Assembly (NCBI GenBank): GCA_019633425.1 | Contig: WSUB01000156.1 | Location: 30,361-94,360 of the forward strand | Length of the DNA stretch: 64,000 nucleotides | DNA from: Tulasnella sp. 424 | Taxonomy: Eukaryota; Basidiomycota; Agaricomycetes; Cantharellales; Tulasnellaceae | Direction: 5' to 3' | Part shown: piece by piece, positions 1-10,374 of the stretch | Numbering within the stretch: the first letter of the stretch is position 1 | Layout: every line of letters starts with the position of its first letter | Made by a program: the position numbers and the translations under genes | Notes under the pieces: model-generated | What the model saw: the letters and a program-made list of their open reading frames with translations, nothing else | The model's database searches: none | Told to the model about the DNA's origin: nothing

Positions 1-1239
1 ATATTCTTTTTCTTCGCAGATTTGAAGAAACTGAGCGAGGAGGGAATCCGAGACAGTGAAGCTAGGACTTGATTCCTCGATGAAAAGGTTGACGCCAGTC
101 AGGTATTCAAATGTCTTTGCAGCAGAGAATCTGACCTTCAGCGAATAGTTTCACCGTAGCAGGAATGGCTTCTTACCAAACATCCGAGTGCCCAGATATC
201 GGCTGCAAAATCCCATCCGCTTCCGATAATGACCTCTGGGGGTTGCAAAAGCTCAGGAAGGATGTCCTCCACTGAATGAGAAGAAGCCCAGTTTGCTAAC
301 CATCCACTTCGGCGTGAGAAATCTATCAACCAAGCATCTTTGGGAAAACTTACAATGACCGAAGTCTGCCAGCTTTACAACAAGGTTGCTTCCATCGTCC
401 TCAAGGCCCCTAAAACGCAGGGGCTGAGACTTTACTGTGATAATCGGTTGGTTGCTTATAGACTTTTCATGACGAGGTGGGTATAAGGCTGTCGGGTTCT
501 CGACAAGGTCAAGAGTAATCGCTGCTTCCACGTCGTCGAAAGAAATAACGATGTTCCCCGACTTCAAGTCTATGAGATCAACCCGTCAGAGAACAAGGAA
601 TAGACTGTTAGCACAGAGACCGCACCTGAATGGATGATTCCGCATTCAACGTGAATGTAGTCCAGGGCAAGTAGAGTTTGTTTTGTGACCCGCTTAACAG
701 CAGGGAGAGGAAGTTGTGTTCCCGGAAATAACTGCCGATACTGTGCTAGGTTCATCCCAAGAGGTTCCATTACAAAGCAAAGATGCCGCCCTTCTGGTCC
801 CATCTCGGTGAAGGTCTCATAAAATCGACAACAGTGTTGGTACCCAGGATGCCGCGGGTTAGTCGATTCTATGTGTTCGAGGAAGGCGGCCTCAGCCCGA
901 ATCCCAGACTGGTGGAGGGCAGTAGCATGGGCTGTCATAACTTTTACTGCAACATATCGTGGCGGTCTAAAGTCGTTCCTTGACATTAGTGACCACGTAT
1001 CGGAGGTAATGGGGAAATACATACGCAGTACTGCAGGCAAGCCATACAGTAGAATTCCCGCCGAATCCTAACTTTCGGATAACGCGAAATCGACCACTGC
1101 CAAGGTTTTGGTCCGGCAAGATTGGGAGAAATCCAAATCCTTTTTGGGCAGAGACTACATTGGGCTCTTCGTCACATAGGAATTTTCTTTTCGGGGGAGA
1201 ACGGTCACGAGCCTGAGGTGCTGAGAAGCAGTTGCCCAT
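1..1239 (-). CDS. SRPK-like serine/threonine protein kinase (C-terminus beyond left edge)
   Basis: An eukaryotic protein kinase, most like the SRPK (SR-protein kinase) family, which phosphorylates Ser/Arg-rich splicing factors. The chosen start gives MGNCFSAPQ. The glycine loop (LGFGGNSTV, residues ~57-65) and the ATP lysine (VAVKV, K80) follow, the latter across an intron with donor GTATGT near 1025. Further on are a catalytic loop of the SRPK form (IIHSDLKSGN, split by an intron at ~570-620), the DFG motif (LADFG, ~370) and the P+1/APE region (PPEVIIG, ~220). Reading continues in frame to base 1, so the C-terminal lobe lies outside the window. The order and spacing of motifs are seen directly; the SRPK assignment rests on the HSDLK loop and the long kinase insert between the catalytic loop and DFG. 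The N-terminal Gly2/Cys4/Ser6 pattern fits N-myristoylation plus palmitoylation, which is unusual for this family. A related fungal SRPK-like kinase of other function is the main alternative. Confidence 0.85.
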
Positions 1240-2324
1240 GGTGGGTCGAGTGCGGATTTGGAGGGTTAGGAAAGTGCGCAAGTGCTGGGAGGGCGAGGCC
1301 TTAGTTATCAGTGTGGTGAATTCAAGGCGGTTTGGAACGAAACGCGAGAGTCGCCACCTGGAAACTCTTTAAAACCCGACCCGACAAATTAGTGCCAAAT
1401 ACGGACCGCCGCCGGAAGTCCAAAGTCAAACTCCGCGCGTCGCACGGGCCGCCCCTGAACCTACTGCTGAACCCACCTCAAATCTAGATCTCCGGAGATA
1501 GGGTTTTATGAGGACTTCCTCTTCGGGCTTCATGAAGGTGGTCAAAGGACTGAGACTGGGCTAATGGGCACCACCGGAAGGATCGGGGATAGCATTGGCT
1601 CAGCCCGTAAATGCCGGATACGCCTCCATGCGCCGTCACTGCTGTACGGTCAGCTTTGCGGGACTCTGCTCCTAGCACATACATGTAGGGATGAGCTCCT
1701 GAATTCAGAGTATTTAGATTCCTAGAGATGATGAGACGACCTGAGTCCAAGGGCGCAGGCTCGTTCGGACGATCTTCGTGCACAAGACATAGCCTTCGGG
1801 CTTTCAGCAAAGTATATGGCAATATTTTCCGCAGTGTATAGACCTGTAGTCAGCGCTTGTGAAGCGGTAACAGTAGTTGTGACGTGGGTTGTAGAAGGCA
1901 GACATGCAATAATGATTCAGACTCGAACCCTGGAAGCCATATCCTTTGAATAATTTGATCGTGGTTTAACTTTAGGCTGTGCTCGACGAAATTGGCGGAT
2001 CGCGGGGGTATTTGTCACAAGAACCAGCGGGGTGCCAGCGGAGAAAGCACATTTGATAGATAGAGATACATTGATTGAAATACATAGCCGGTGAAGATAT
2101 GTCCTTGTGCAGATGGTCCGAAATCAGATGCGTAAATGGAATATGGTAATTCGAAAGGAAATTGCAAATATCCGACACTCTTTCGGGTAGGCAGGCCCGG
2201 AAGCGTTAGCATCCTCCCCTTATGGGAGACAATGAACCACTCTCTTCATCGACCAAAAGAACAGGCTACACCAAGTCACCCGTATCAAAGCCAGGTATTC
2301 ATTGCCATTCGCTGAAGAAAGAAG
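1240..2324. other. Intergenic spacer, no supported gene
   Basis: About 1.1 kb between the 5' end of the SRPK-like kinase and the 3' end of the next gene, which lies on the same strand. It must hold the kinase promoter. A 112-codon minus-strand open frame at 1484-1822 has no recognisable motif and no splice support, so I do not call it. Confidence 0.6.
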
Positions 2325-5036
2325 TTAGAGCTGAGGAGTCATACGATCAACAAAAGACCGGCTGCTCACTTTCCTCGAGTGTTCATCATTGTGCTCCCCG
2401 TCGGCCATTTCGACGTCATCATCGTAGTCTCTGGCAACTGGCTCTCCTGGCGATTGCTCTTGTCCGCGTAACTCGAAGTACCCAGAGGAGAGGTCGGAAG
2501 CACTTCGTCCTGGAGGACGGTCGGTAAGACTCATTTCGTCCATACGAGACGAGAATCCTCTCATGCCTCCATTGCTTGAGACTCCGCTGCTAGATCCCTG
2601 CTCGATATAGGGGCTAGCTGGCGTAGCAATCCCGAACGGGGACCAGCTGTTTGGGTCAAGGTCTAGAACCGGTTGTTGTTTCAGTGGCGATAGCTCCTTC
2701 TTGAGTCCCTGCCGTGCATTCCTGTGACGCGTGGCAGAGAGGGAGCCAGACGAAGAAGTTTCGGCAGTGGAACTCGGACTTAAGAGAGGGGAGAATCCTA
2801 AGCTGCTGGGTGAGGTGAAGGCCACGACAGACGGACTAGTTGCCGATGTTGACGAGGGGACCTTGGCTGTGGCTGGAGATATAATCGTATTGCTCATAGC
2901 GATGGCACCACCTGCAGGCCTGGGGATTGCAAGAAGGTACTCCTCGTCATCGTCGTCAAAATTCTTCGGAAGTTCGATATCCGGCTCCGGATATGCTGGC
3001 AAGAGCTCTGCCTTGACGAGCATTGCCTGCAATTCAACCCGAATACGACGAGGCAGATATTGATGTAGCGTGAACTGGGCTTCATTCGACGCATGATTCG
3101 AGATGAAATCATGAAGGGACTTGCTAGGATACGTTTCGACGAGCAGGGAAAGAATTGAAGTAGAGCCATTTCTGGCTCTAATCCCATCGAAACGCTGCGC
3201 CCTGCGTTTGTGATCGAAATCCTTCAGAATGGGATGGCCAATTTCACCGCTGGAAGCCTCTGTAAACGCCCTTTCCAGTGTTTCTTGAGCGGGATTAACC
3301 GTAATCGGATCCAATAGCAAGGTCAACCAAGTTAGGAGGACGAGCCACTCGGCAGGGGAGTCGCGCTTGGGTGTTGGTAAAGCCTTGAGGACGTTATGGC
3401 ACGCAGCTTGCAAATCCCTTCCGACCGCATCGTTCCTCCCAGAAACAGAACGCTCGCAGCTTTCAACCAATTGTTTCGCGTCGTTGGCGGGGTATGTATC
3501 ACCGATGAGTTTAGTGAGCTCCTTAACGCCGTGGCTCCGCCAAAGTCGAAGGGTCTGTTTCCAAATCGGTCTTGTGGAGGGGAGTTTAGCTATGACTGGT
3601 GGGTCATTAATATACTAAAAAACAGAGGACGATTAGATGCGTAGGGTCGAGTGAAAGAGAGTAATCAGACTAGCCTTGGGGATCTCGAAGGAGCCGGGGC
3701 GGAAGTGAGCAGATTGCAGCCAGTATATGATGCATTCGAGTATCGTCGGTTTGACACGGTCGTACGCAAGCGGCTCGGTGACCATAGCGGTTTTGTAATC
3801 TTTCGAAAAGACGCCAAACACCCAATATTCGTACTAAATTGAGAGTTGAGCAAAAGGACCTTGAAATTTGCGGTAGTTTGCTCACCGTAGTAATAATCCA
3901 AAAACAGTGCTCTTGCTCTTTGCAATAATCGTAAACTTGCGCTAATGCGCTTTCAGCTACGTATTCGGTCAGATTTCAGTAACTGTTCCAAATCAGGGCT
4001 GTTGTACGACCGACCTGGAGAGTAGCTGTTTCCGTTGGTCTTGCTTTTGGATTCTCCCTTAGGCGGACTGTGTTGAGTATTGGCCCTGCCTCTGGAGTCC
4101 CGAGGCTTCGAAGGCTGGGATGGACCAGCTGTTTGCTCTGGTTTTCTTAAGCCCGTCCCGAGCTTTGCGAGGTTGTCCATATCGGAATAAGGCAGAGTCC
4201 CTGTAGAAGTAGGCATGAATTTAGGGATCGAGGTGTCGCAACAGTCATACTGACAAGGGCACTTGACTTCGATCAGAAGCGTCGTAGACCGTGGTATTGT
4301 GTCTGAGCCCCTTTCGAACACGAAATCGGATAGGGCTTTTTGCGACCCTTTCCCGACAGCTTCGAAGCAATCGAGATCGGCGAGCTCGGACTCGGCACTG
4401 TGGAGAAGACACAGCCCTGTCTGCAGCGCGACTTGATCGACCCACGACTCCACCTTCTTCTCACTTCTGGGCAGGCGGACGCCAGCTGTTGCCACAGCAG
4501 GGTACATAGGATGAGGGACTCTGAGAGCCTTAGGCCATGGAGATTTCACAACGGATGAAGGTGGTCTTGCTTTAACATCTGGGAGCCGATTAATCAGTAC
4601 GTGACATCGGAGGATCATGCTAGATGCGTAGCTTACACGACAGGACGTCCTGAAAAAAATCGTCTGATTCGATCAGGTGAACCGATTCGAGCTTACGGTT
4701 ACTGTTCGGCTCCCGCGTGGTCGGAGGATGCCTCGCCTTAGGGAACCAGGGCATGGAAGGAAGAGCGGCTACCGACGAATACGCAGCTAAATCAATGTCA
4801 CTGGACCCGGTGGACCGATTCTCTGCCGGAGGGAGGGTGGAAGACGATGCCAAAATCTGTTCACATTGCTGACGTTCTTCATCAGAGAACTGTGCGAGTG
4901 CTTGATTAAATGACCCTCTGTGTTCCCTTGCCGTCGCGAAATGGTCTTCGAGCGATGCACCGACGAGTCCACCGTTAACATATTCGCGGATTCGCTCCAC
5001 GTAGAGGGGTAAGAGCTCACTTGACGGCTGGACCAT
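2325..5036 (-). CDS. Uncharacterised fungal protein with an EVK motif (possible PD-(D/E)XK-like core)
   Basis: A multi-exon gene I do not recognise as a named family. It starts at ATG 5036 (MVQPSSELLPLYVERIREYV). An intron with donor GTAAGC near 4634 joins in frame to exon 2 (VKARPPSSVVKSPWPKAL). Exon 2 carries a conserved-looking block, VALQTGLCLLHSAESELADL, followed by DFVFERGSD and LLIEVKC. Short exons then give YDYCKEQEHCFWIITT and YEYWVFGVFSKDYKTAMVTE, and a last long exon ends at 2325 with a Ser/Pro-rich acidic tail. The D...E-x-K arrangement (DFVF, ~17 residues, EVK) resembles the active site of PD-(D/E)XK nuclease-fold proteins, but that is inference from a short motif. The exon chain is supported by frame continuity across GT-AG sites. 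The last intron (around 3570-3690) has more than one possible acceptor. Confidence 0.6.
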
Positions 5037-5943
5037 GGGGGAAATTGGGTTGGGCTGAAATCAGCGAGCGAGCCCGGGGATTAAATGGCCCTCGGCTTCA
5101 TACACATTCGCACTACAGACGAGACGAATCCACGATAACTTTTGCAGTCGATGCTGTTCCTTCATCTTTCCCTCGCTGATGCCATGAAGACCGCTTGTCC
5201 AGCCACGCAACGGCCCTAACCGAGGGAAATTGCTCATTGCTGTGGTAGGGAGGGGAAGCGTCGGTCATTGTACCAACCTAACCAGCGGACTTGATTCTCC
5301 CGAATCGGGTGTCGTCTCGCTGCGTCGCATCGTTCTTGCTGAATTGGAGGGAAGGGGATGGTTGTGGGAATCGTTTAAGGGCTAGCGCTAGGCAACCGTG
5401 AGTGACGGGTCGACGTTGTCATGTATACACACACCACAGGTTTCTGGGCAGCTTCCCATAAGCACCCTCTCGTTCGTGGAAATAAGGCGCAGCAGCCTGA
5501 CCGCATTGTTTGTTTAAGTGATTCTGGAATGAAGATTGCCATGCAGTAAAGTGCTTGGACCAGTGCAGCGCAATGGTAACCCGGATGTGCTATTAATCAT
5601 GTTCCGGTTTCCCTGGCCCGGGGTTGAGATGCAGTGCTACGACCCTCGCTCATTCTGAGCGATTTTCGGTCATATCTCCCTTGCAGTTCTGAGTCTCAGG
5701 TCTTGAGCCAGAGCTGCGGAGAAACGTCAGGTACACGCAGCTTGAAAAAGTCACTTCTATTGAGGAGCGGGGTTTTAAAACAGCATCAGAGAATGAATAA
5801 TTTAAGTCTCGGGGAGGTGCTGCGGTAGATGCTTTTGAATCATGTTGCAAATCGGGGGAGGGGTTTGGTACCGCTGATGGCGCAGTGTCGAGGATTCCGC
5901 AGTCATACCAGAGTCGAGTCTGGAATCATACCCTCAATGACAT
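5037..5943. other. Spacer: promoter side of the EVK gene and 3' side of COQ4
   Basis: About 0.9 kb with no coding region I can support. It contains the upstream region of the minus-strand gene starting at 5036 and the 3' flank of COQ4. No repeats or RNA gene seen. Confidence 0.6.
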
Positions 5944-7026
5944 CTATTGAGTACGTCTTTGTCCCATCGCTTCGAGTTCTGCTCGCTCCCGTGCTGCTTT
6001 CTCGGCAGCCAGCTTCTGCTTTCTGGCCTTTGCGGCCTCGCTCAACGGACGGCTCCAGACTGCGGGTGGGGGGTCGAAGACTCCCAACTCCTTCTTCATC
6101 TCTTCCACGTTCTGCTCCCATCGCTCCTCCCAATATACGGCGATCAAAGGCTTCGAGGTGCCTCCACCGCACTTCAATGCCCATGGAAGGTATTCGGTGA
6201 ACAGCCTGTGCCGTTTTTCAGGAGTTAAGCGAAGTTGTCCAAGGACGCCCGAGAGAAGCGTCATCGGCAGGCCGATGTTGAAGAATTCGAAGAACTTGAG
6301 GGCTAATTCGGATTCGACATTGACTGGCAGATTGCACAGGCAGTGATAGAAGTCGTGCGATTCCCGGTAACGTTTCATGACGTATGCAAGTTCTGGGTCG
6401 TCGATGTAGTGGACCTGTTCGATGAAAGGGAAACAGGCTCAGTCCTCGGACCCCGTCACTTCCGAATGCGGAAGGCTTACAGGCTCGCGAGTATCAGGCG
6501 TAACACCGCACCGTTCCAACCAAGTGATATACGCCCGCCCAAATGTGCCCTCGGGAAGGGCCTTGAGCTTCTCCATGTCAACAGTATCCGAGTTGACGCT
6601 TGGTCTTTCTCGCATGATTCTCCTTCCTTCTGCACTAGCTAACATGGCGTCACGCATCCTAGGGAGTGCGAATCCTGCGGTGGTCTCTCCCAGCGCGGCA
6701 ACCATGTCTACAAGAGGGGAGAGCGGATAGTTCATAAACGAAACAGCGTTCCCAAAAACGTCAACAGAGGCCAAGAGCTTTCGGAATTAATGCGACTCAC
6801 CCCCTCTTCTAGGATCTTTCAATGCCATAAGACCGGATCCCACAGCCATGAAGGCGTTTTCGAGGGTATTGAGTGGCCAATGCCCAGGGTAGGCTGGCTC
6901 CGCTCGAGAGAACAGATGACGACTGCCAGCACTGCCGGCCGCCGGAAGAATCGTCCGTGACGTCGTCCATCTGGTGGCATGGAGGATTGAGCTTGCAGTT
7001 GACTGAGCGCGTCGCAAGGCGGCCAT
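5944..7026 (-). CDS. COQ4: Ubiquinone biosynthesis protein COQ4, mitochondrial
   Basis: Coq4 is a matrix-side inner-membrane protein of the coenzyme Q synthome, needed to assemble the complex and implicated in C1 decarboxylation/hydroxylation of the Q head group. Three exons (7026-6801, 6707-6481, 6414-5944) join with correct phases to give 307 residues, a normal Coq4 length. The first ~35 residues (MAALRRAQSTASSI, Arg/Ser-rich, no acids) look like a mitochondrial presequence. The family metal-binding motif HDxxHx11E is complete: H171-D172, H175 and E187 in HDFYHCLCNLPVNVESE. Other family-typical blocks are LGETTAGFALPRMRDAML, HYIDDPELAYVM and a Lys/Glu-rich C-terminus. It is divergently transcribed from the methyltransferase gene, with 163 bp between the two start codons. 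Confidence 0.95.
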
Positions 7027-7189
7027 GGCTGAAATGGGTTAAGGATCGGGAGTGCGTTTTTGGCGAACTTCGGAATCGCCGCAAAGCTCCGGGTGGCGTC
7101 GGGTCAACGTAGACAAACACCATAATACAAGCATCGCACCGCTGAGCTCAACCCTCTTTCTCTCTCGCTATACATATACTGCAGCGAAG
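7027..7189. promoter_or_regulatory. Compact divergent (probably bidirectional) promoter of COQ4 and the methyltransferase gene
   Basis: Only 163 bp separate the two divergent ATGs. No clear TATA box sits at a useful distance on either side. The part next to the methyltransferase start is pyrimidine-rich (tttctctctcgct), a common fungal initiator context. Shared regulation is inferred from spacing alone. Confidence 0.5.
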
Positions 7190-8463
7190 ATGGGTACTGT
7201 AGCATATCCAAGTCTGGAACTAGTGGGAGACTCTCCGAATTTCGTCAAAGACATGTCCATCGCACCTTCCAAAGCGCCAACCTCTGGGCCACAGACAAAT
7301 CTTGACTCTGATAGCGAGGAACATTATGTTCAAGATATCGATGGATTTGGAATAGCCGGTAGAATCTGGTACGGGGATGTCAACGGATCCACGGCTCGGC
7401 GCGAGGCGTCTTGCGTTCAGTCCGTTCATCATCGCCGTTTGTCATTCGTTTCGACAGGGAAGCAGCGTACATCCTCCCTTTCTACTTTCAGAGCAACGGA
7501 TACGGTAACGACGGTGTGCAATTCGATCCGCCAAGTTCCTTTCGCGGAGGACGCGGGAATAACGTGGTGATTGAGCTTGGATCGGTGAGAACGAGAGGGT
7601 TTTTTTACTTTAACCCCTTTTGGCACTGCGAAATGTTGACGGGAATTGCTGAAGACAGGGAACAGGTTACGCCGGATTGGAGCTTGCTGCGACACTATCC
7701 CCGACAGACGTGGTGGTTTTAACTGATCTAAAAGAAGTTTGTCCGCTGCTGGAGAAGAATGCTAAAGATGCGGGACGAAGAGGAAAAGGTGCTATGGTCC
7801 GCATCCGTCCATTGGAGTGGGGAAGCATCCCGGACGGTGAGGCCGTCTTGAATGATACACAGAAGTTGGGAGGAGTGACGCATGTAGTCTGCAGCGACGT
7901 GGTACGTTTGGACTCGTGCCGTTACGCCTTAGGTAGTGAGCTAGAACGTTGCCTGAAGCATTCTTATATTTCCAGGTTTACTTTCCCCCGTTGATTCCCC
8001 TCTTACTCCGGACTCTCTTGCAACTCACCACCAAAAGTCTAGTCGAAGATATCCCTTCACCGCCAGTAGAGGTCATCATTTCATGTGAGCTTATGATGAA
8101 TTGTGCCTTTTCCCGCCCCAGGTCTCATACTTAACTTTACCATTGGAAGATAAAATCCGCTCTTACACGTTCGAAACTCCATTCTGGAGAGCGTTTGGAG
8201 CCTGGTTTGAATTCAGGCCGGTGTTCATACGAAGAAAGGCACACAACGAGGAAAATGATGGGCGAGCTGAGCAGGAGACGTGGGCTGACTGGACCCGGTT
8301 TGGGTCCGTGGAAAGTGGCGATAACCATGATTATTTTGTCTTTGTTGGAAGGAGGCGTATAGAGAGCCACGCATGGCCGGTACCCGAAAGCGATGACGAG
8401 CTTATGGTAGCAAGGGGAGACGATACGTTCGAAACGTTGCTCATGCTGGATGTCGCGGGATGA
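7190..8463 (+). CDS. METTL21-type (Methyltransf_16) S-adenosylmethionine-dependent methyltransferase
   Basis: A seven-beta-strand methyltransferase of the family that includes METTL21, VCP-KMT and the yeast Efm lysine methyltransferases, which modify translation factors and chaperones. Exon 1 starts at ATG 7190 and ends at GRIW, splicing to WEAAYILPFYFQ. Exon 2 ends in VVIELGS and joins at an acceptor before GGAACAGG to give the SAM-binding motif I, ELGSGTGYAGLELA. The post-I acidic strand is VVVLTDLKEVCPLL. After another intron comes SDVVYFPPLIPLLL (the DxxY position), then IISYKIRSYTFETPFW and an acidic C-terminus ending at 8463. The exon joins are inferred from frame and family motif. The substrate cannot be told from sequence. 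The C-terminal insert rich in Glu/Asp/Arg (~8240-8330) is longer than in animal METTL21 proteins. Confidence 0.82.
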
Positions 8464-8599
8464 CCAAAGCGACGACGAACTCGTCGATGTAATGTATTGA
8501 ATGTACAAGTTGACAGCTTCCGACTAGAGGTTAATTGATGAGAAAAATCAGCCTGGATTGTTACCAATACTCGGAGGAGTAATGAACGACTTACAAACT

Positions 8600-9542
8600 C
8601 TACTCTGGTACCCACCCTTCCCTCAGCGTCTTCTCTAACCTTCGGACCTCCTCTGCGGTGGTGGCTTTGAGAATGGCAGCCTTGACACGCTCGCGTTCTT
8701 CTGCTGTCATCATTCGACCGGCTTTCCCAGCTCCAAGGGCTGCACCTGCTGGACCGGCAGGCTCTTCTTCGGTCGTAGCGGCCCCCTTCGAGGGAACTGC
8801 CTTCGCGGCTGTAAGTGAAGTTGCCAATGCCGTTGGGAGATTATCAGGGGTTAAGAACAGCGTCTTGGCCGATTTTCGTTCCTATTTAAGCGGGACGGGG
8901 GATGGGGTTACTTCAGGCCAAATCTTGGGCGCGAAGGGAACCGTCTCGCACCTTATCCTGTATCCTCTGATAGTCCAACACTCGAAGCGACTTGCAGTTG
9001 AATATCAGCCATTCCCGATAGTACTTCTTCTCGCGAACGGGGTTGCCCACTAGACTGAGGTACTCGAGCTGCTTCAATTCCCCCAACGGCACGAGATCAC
9101 CCAACTCGGAAACCGCGTTGTTGGTTAAGCATAGGGAGGTAAGATTCGGGATTGATTTGGCCAATGTTGGTGAGATGTGCGCGACGCGGTTGTTAGAGAC
9201 TAATAAGGTGGATAGACGTTTGAGGAGAGGGAAGTTTTGTAGCTGAGAGACCGAGTTGTCGGTTAGGTCGATGGTGTCATGTTGATCCTAGAAAATAAAC
9301 CACATTGGGTCAAGAGGAACGTCCCAAAGGTGAGACTGCGAACGTACATACTCGTGTTACGCCAAGATTTTCAATAGTTGGGATCTTGTGCCCTATAACC
9401 AACAATGAGGGCATCCAGTCATTATTGACGGTCGTGACAAAGGCATCGTTCGTGCGCACTAACCTCGAAGATCAAGCTCTCTGTCTTTTAGAGGGTTGAT
9501 ATAGGACGGTGACGACGCGATGAGCTCTGGCGTTAGCTTCAT
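8600..9542 (-). CDS. LEA1: U2 small nuclear ribonucleoprotein A' (leucine-rich repeat protein)
   Basis: U2A' binds stem-loop IV of U2 snRNA together with U2B'' in the spliceosome. The start at 9542 gives MKLTPELIASSPSYINPLKD, the typical U2A' N-terminus. An intron near 9460 leads to HKIPTIENLGVTR, then DTIDLTDNSVSQLQNFPLL, RLSTLLVSNNRV, IPNLTSLCLTNNAVSEL and LKQLEYLSLVGNPV: consecutive leucine-rich repeats closed by the LRR-cap motif YYREWLIFNCKSLRVLDYQR. The last exon (KSAKTLFLTPDNLPTAL) follows an intron in which GTGCGAG is the donor, and ends with a basic/acidic helical tail at 8600. It shares a divergent ~0.83 kb upstream region with the septin gene. Confidence 0.92.
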
Positions 9543-10374
9543 GGCGGGGCGTTGGGGAGGATCCCGTGGACGGTCTTCAATAAAACCCGATACTCAATGT
9601 TCCCAGGACGCGGCGAATGACCTCAACGACACTTATGGTTTAGTAGACGCCGGGCTCGATAGCTTACTAGCACCTGAGATAGGGTAGTCTCTCGACTAAC
9701 GCAAGGTTGGGTTTTATGTCAAGGGTGGCTCGGCAGGTCGAAAAGAAGCTGGGCAGGTCGACACGCGGGGAAGACGCGTCAGATCCGCGTGCCCTCCCTT
9801 GTCCAGAAACACGAAATGGGGACGGAAGAGGAGACTTGAATTCGGCTTAACGAGTTGGGTCGGCGGCGAGGGTTATCGTAGGGCGTGAAAACTCGCTCCT
9901 GAGGAATCTCTTGCCCAGACAGAAGCGCCAGTGGCCGCAAGCGCGTAAATCGCAAGGAATCAACGCACTTTTTGCACTTGTAAATCCATTGGCTATGTAT
10001 TCTGTGGATATTCGAGATAAAAGTGCTAGTTATGTGTTAGCGGGGAGGCTTGCCATCTCGGGCCCTGGCGGTTGTCGAGGGAGAGCGAACTTCGCCTTGT
10101 TCGAATTCGAATTCCAACAAAACGAGCATCACCTCTTTTCTCTCTTCACCTTCCCCCTCCGTCCCCTCAACGACCTCCCACTGCCCCTCCTCACTCCCTT
10201 CCTCGCAGGTCAGCACTCGACCCACTTTTTTTCTCATCTTTACGTTGTTCTCGTTGTTCTCAGTGTTGATTATTGACTGTTATTCTTCTTGCAGTTGTCT
10301 TGTCTTCATCTCCAGTCCACGTCGCGATAGCGCAAACCTCGTCGTAAAAAAGGCCCCCCTTCTTCCTTTCTACC
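9543..10374. promoter_or_regulatory. Divergent intergenic region between LEA1 and the septin gene
   Basis: About 0.83 kb without a gene, between two divergent starts. The ~250 bp next to the septin ATG are strongly pyrimidine-rich (runs of ccctcc, tctct and ttctt at 10130-10370), as is common in promoters of highly expressed basidiomycete genes. No TATA box was confidently located. Confidence 0.55.

Noticed and set aside
1484..1822. 112-codon minus-strand open frame upstream of the SRPK-like kinase
   Set aside because: No domain, no splice partners and no conserved features; treated as spacer.
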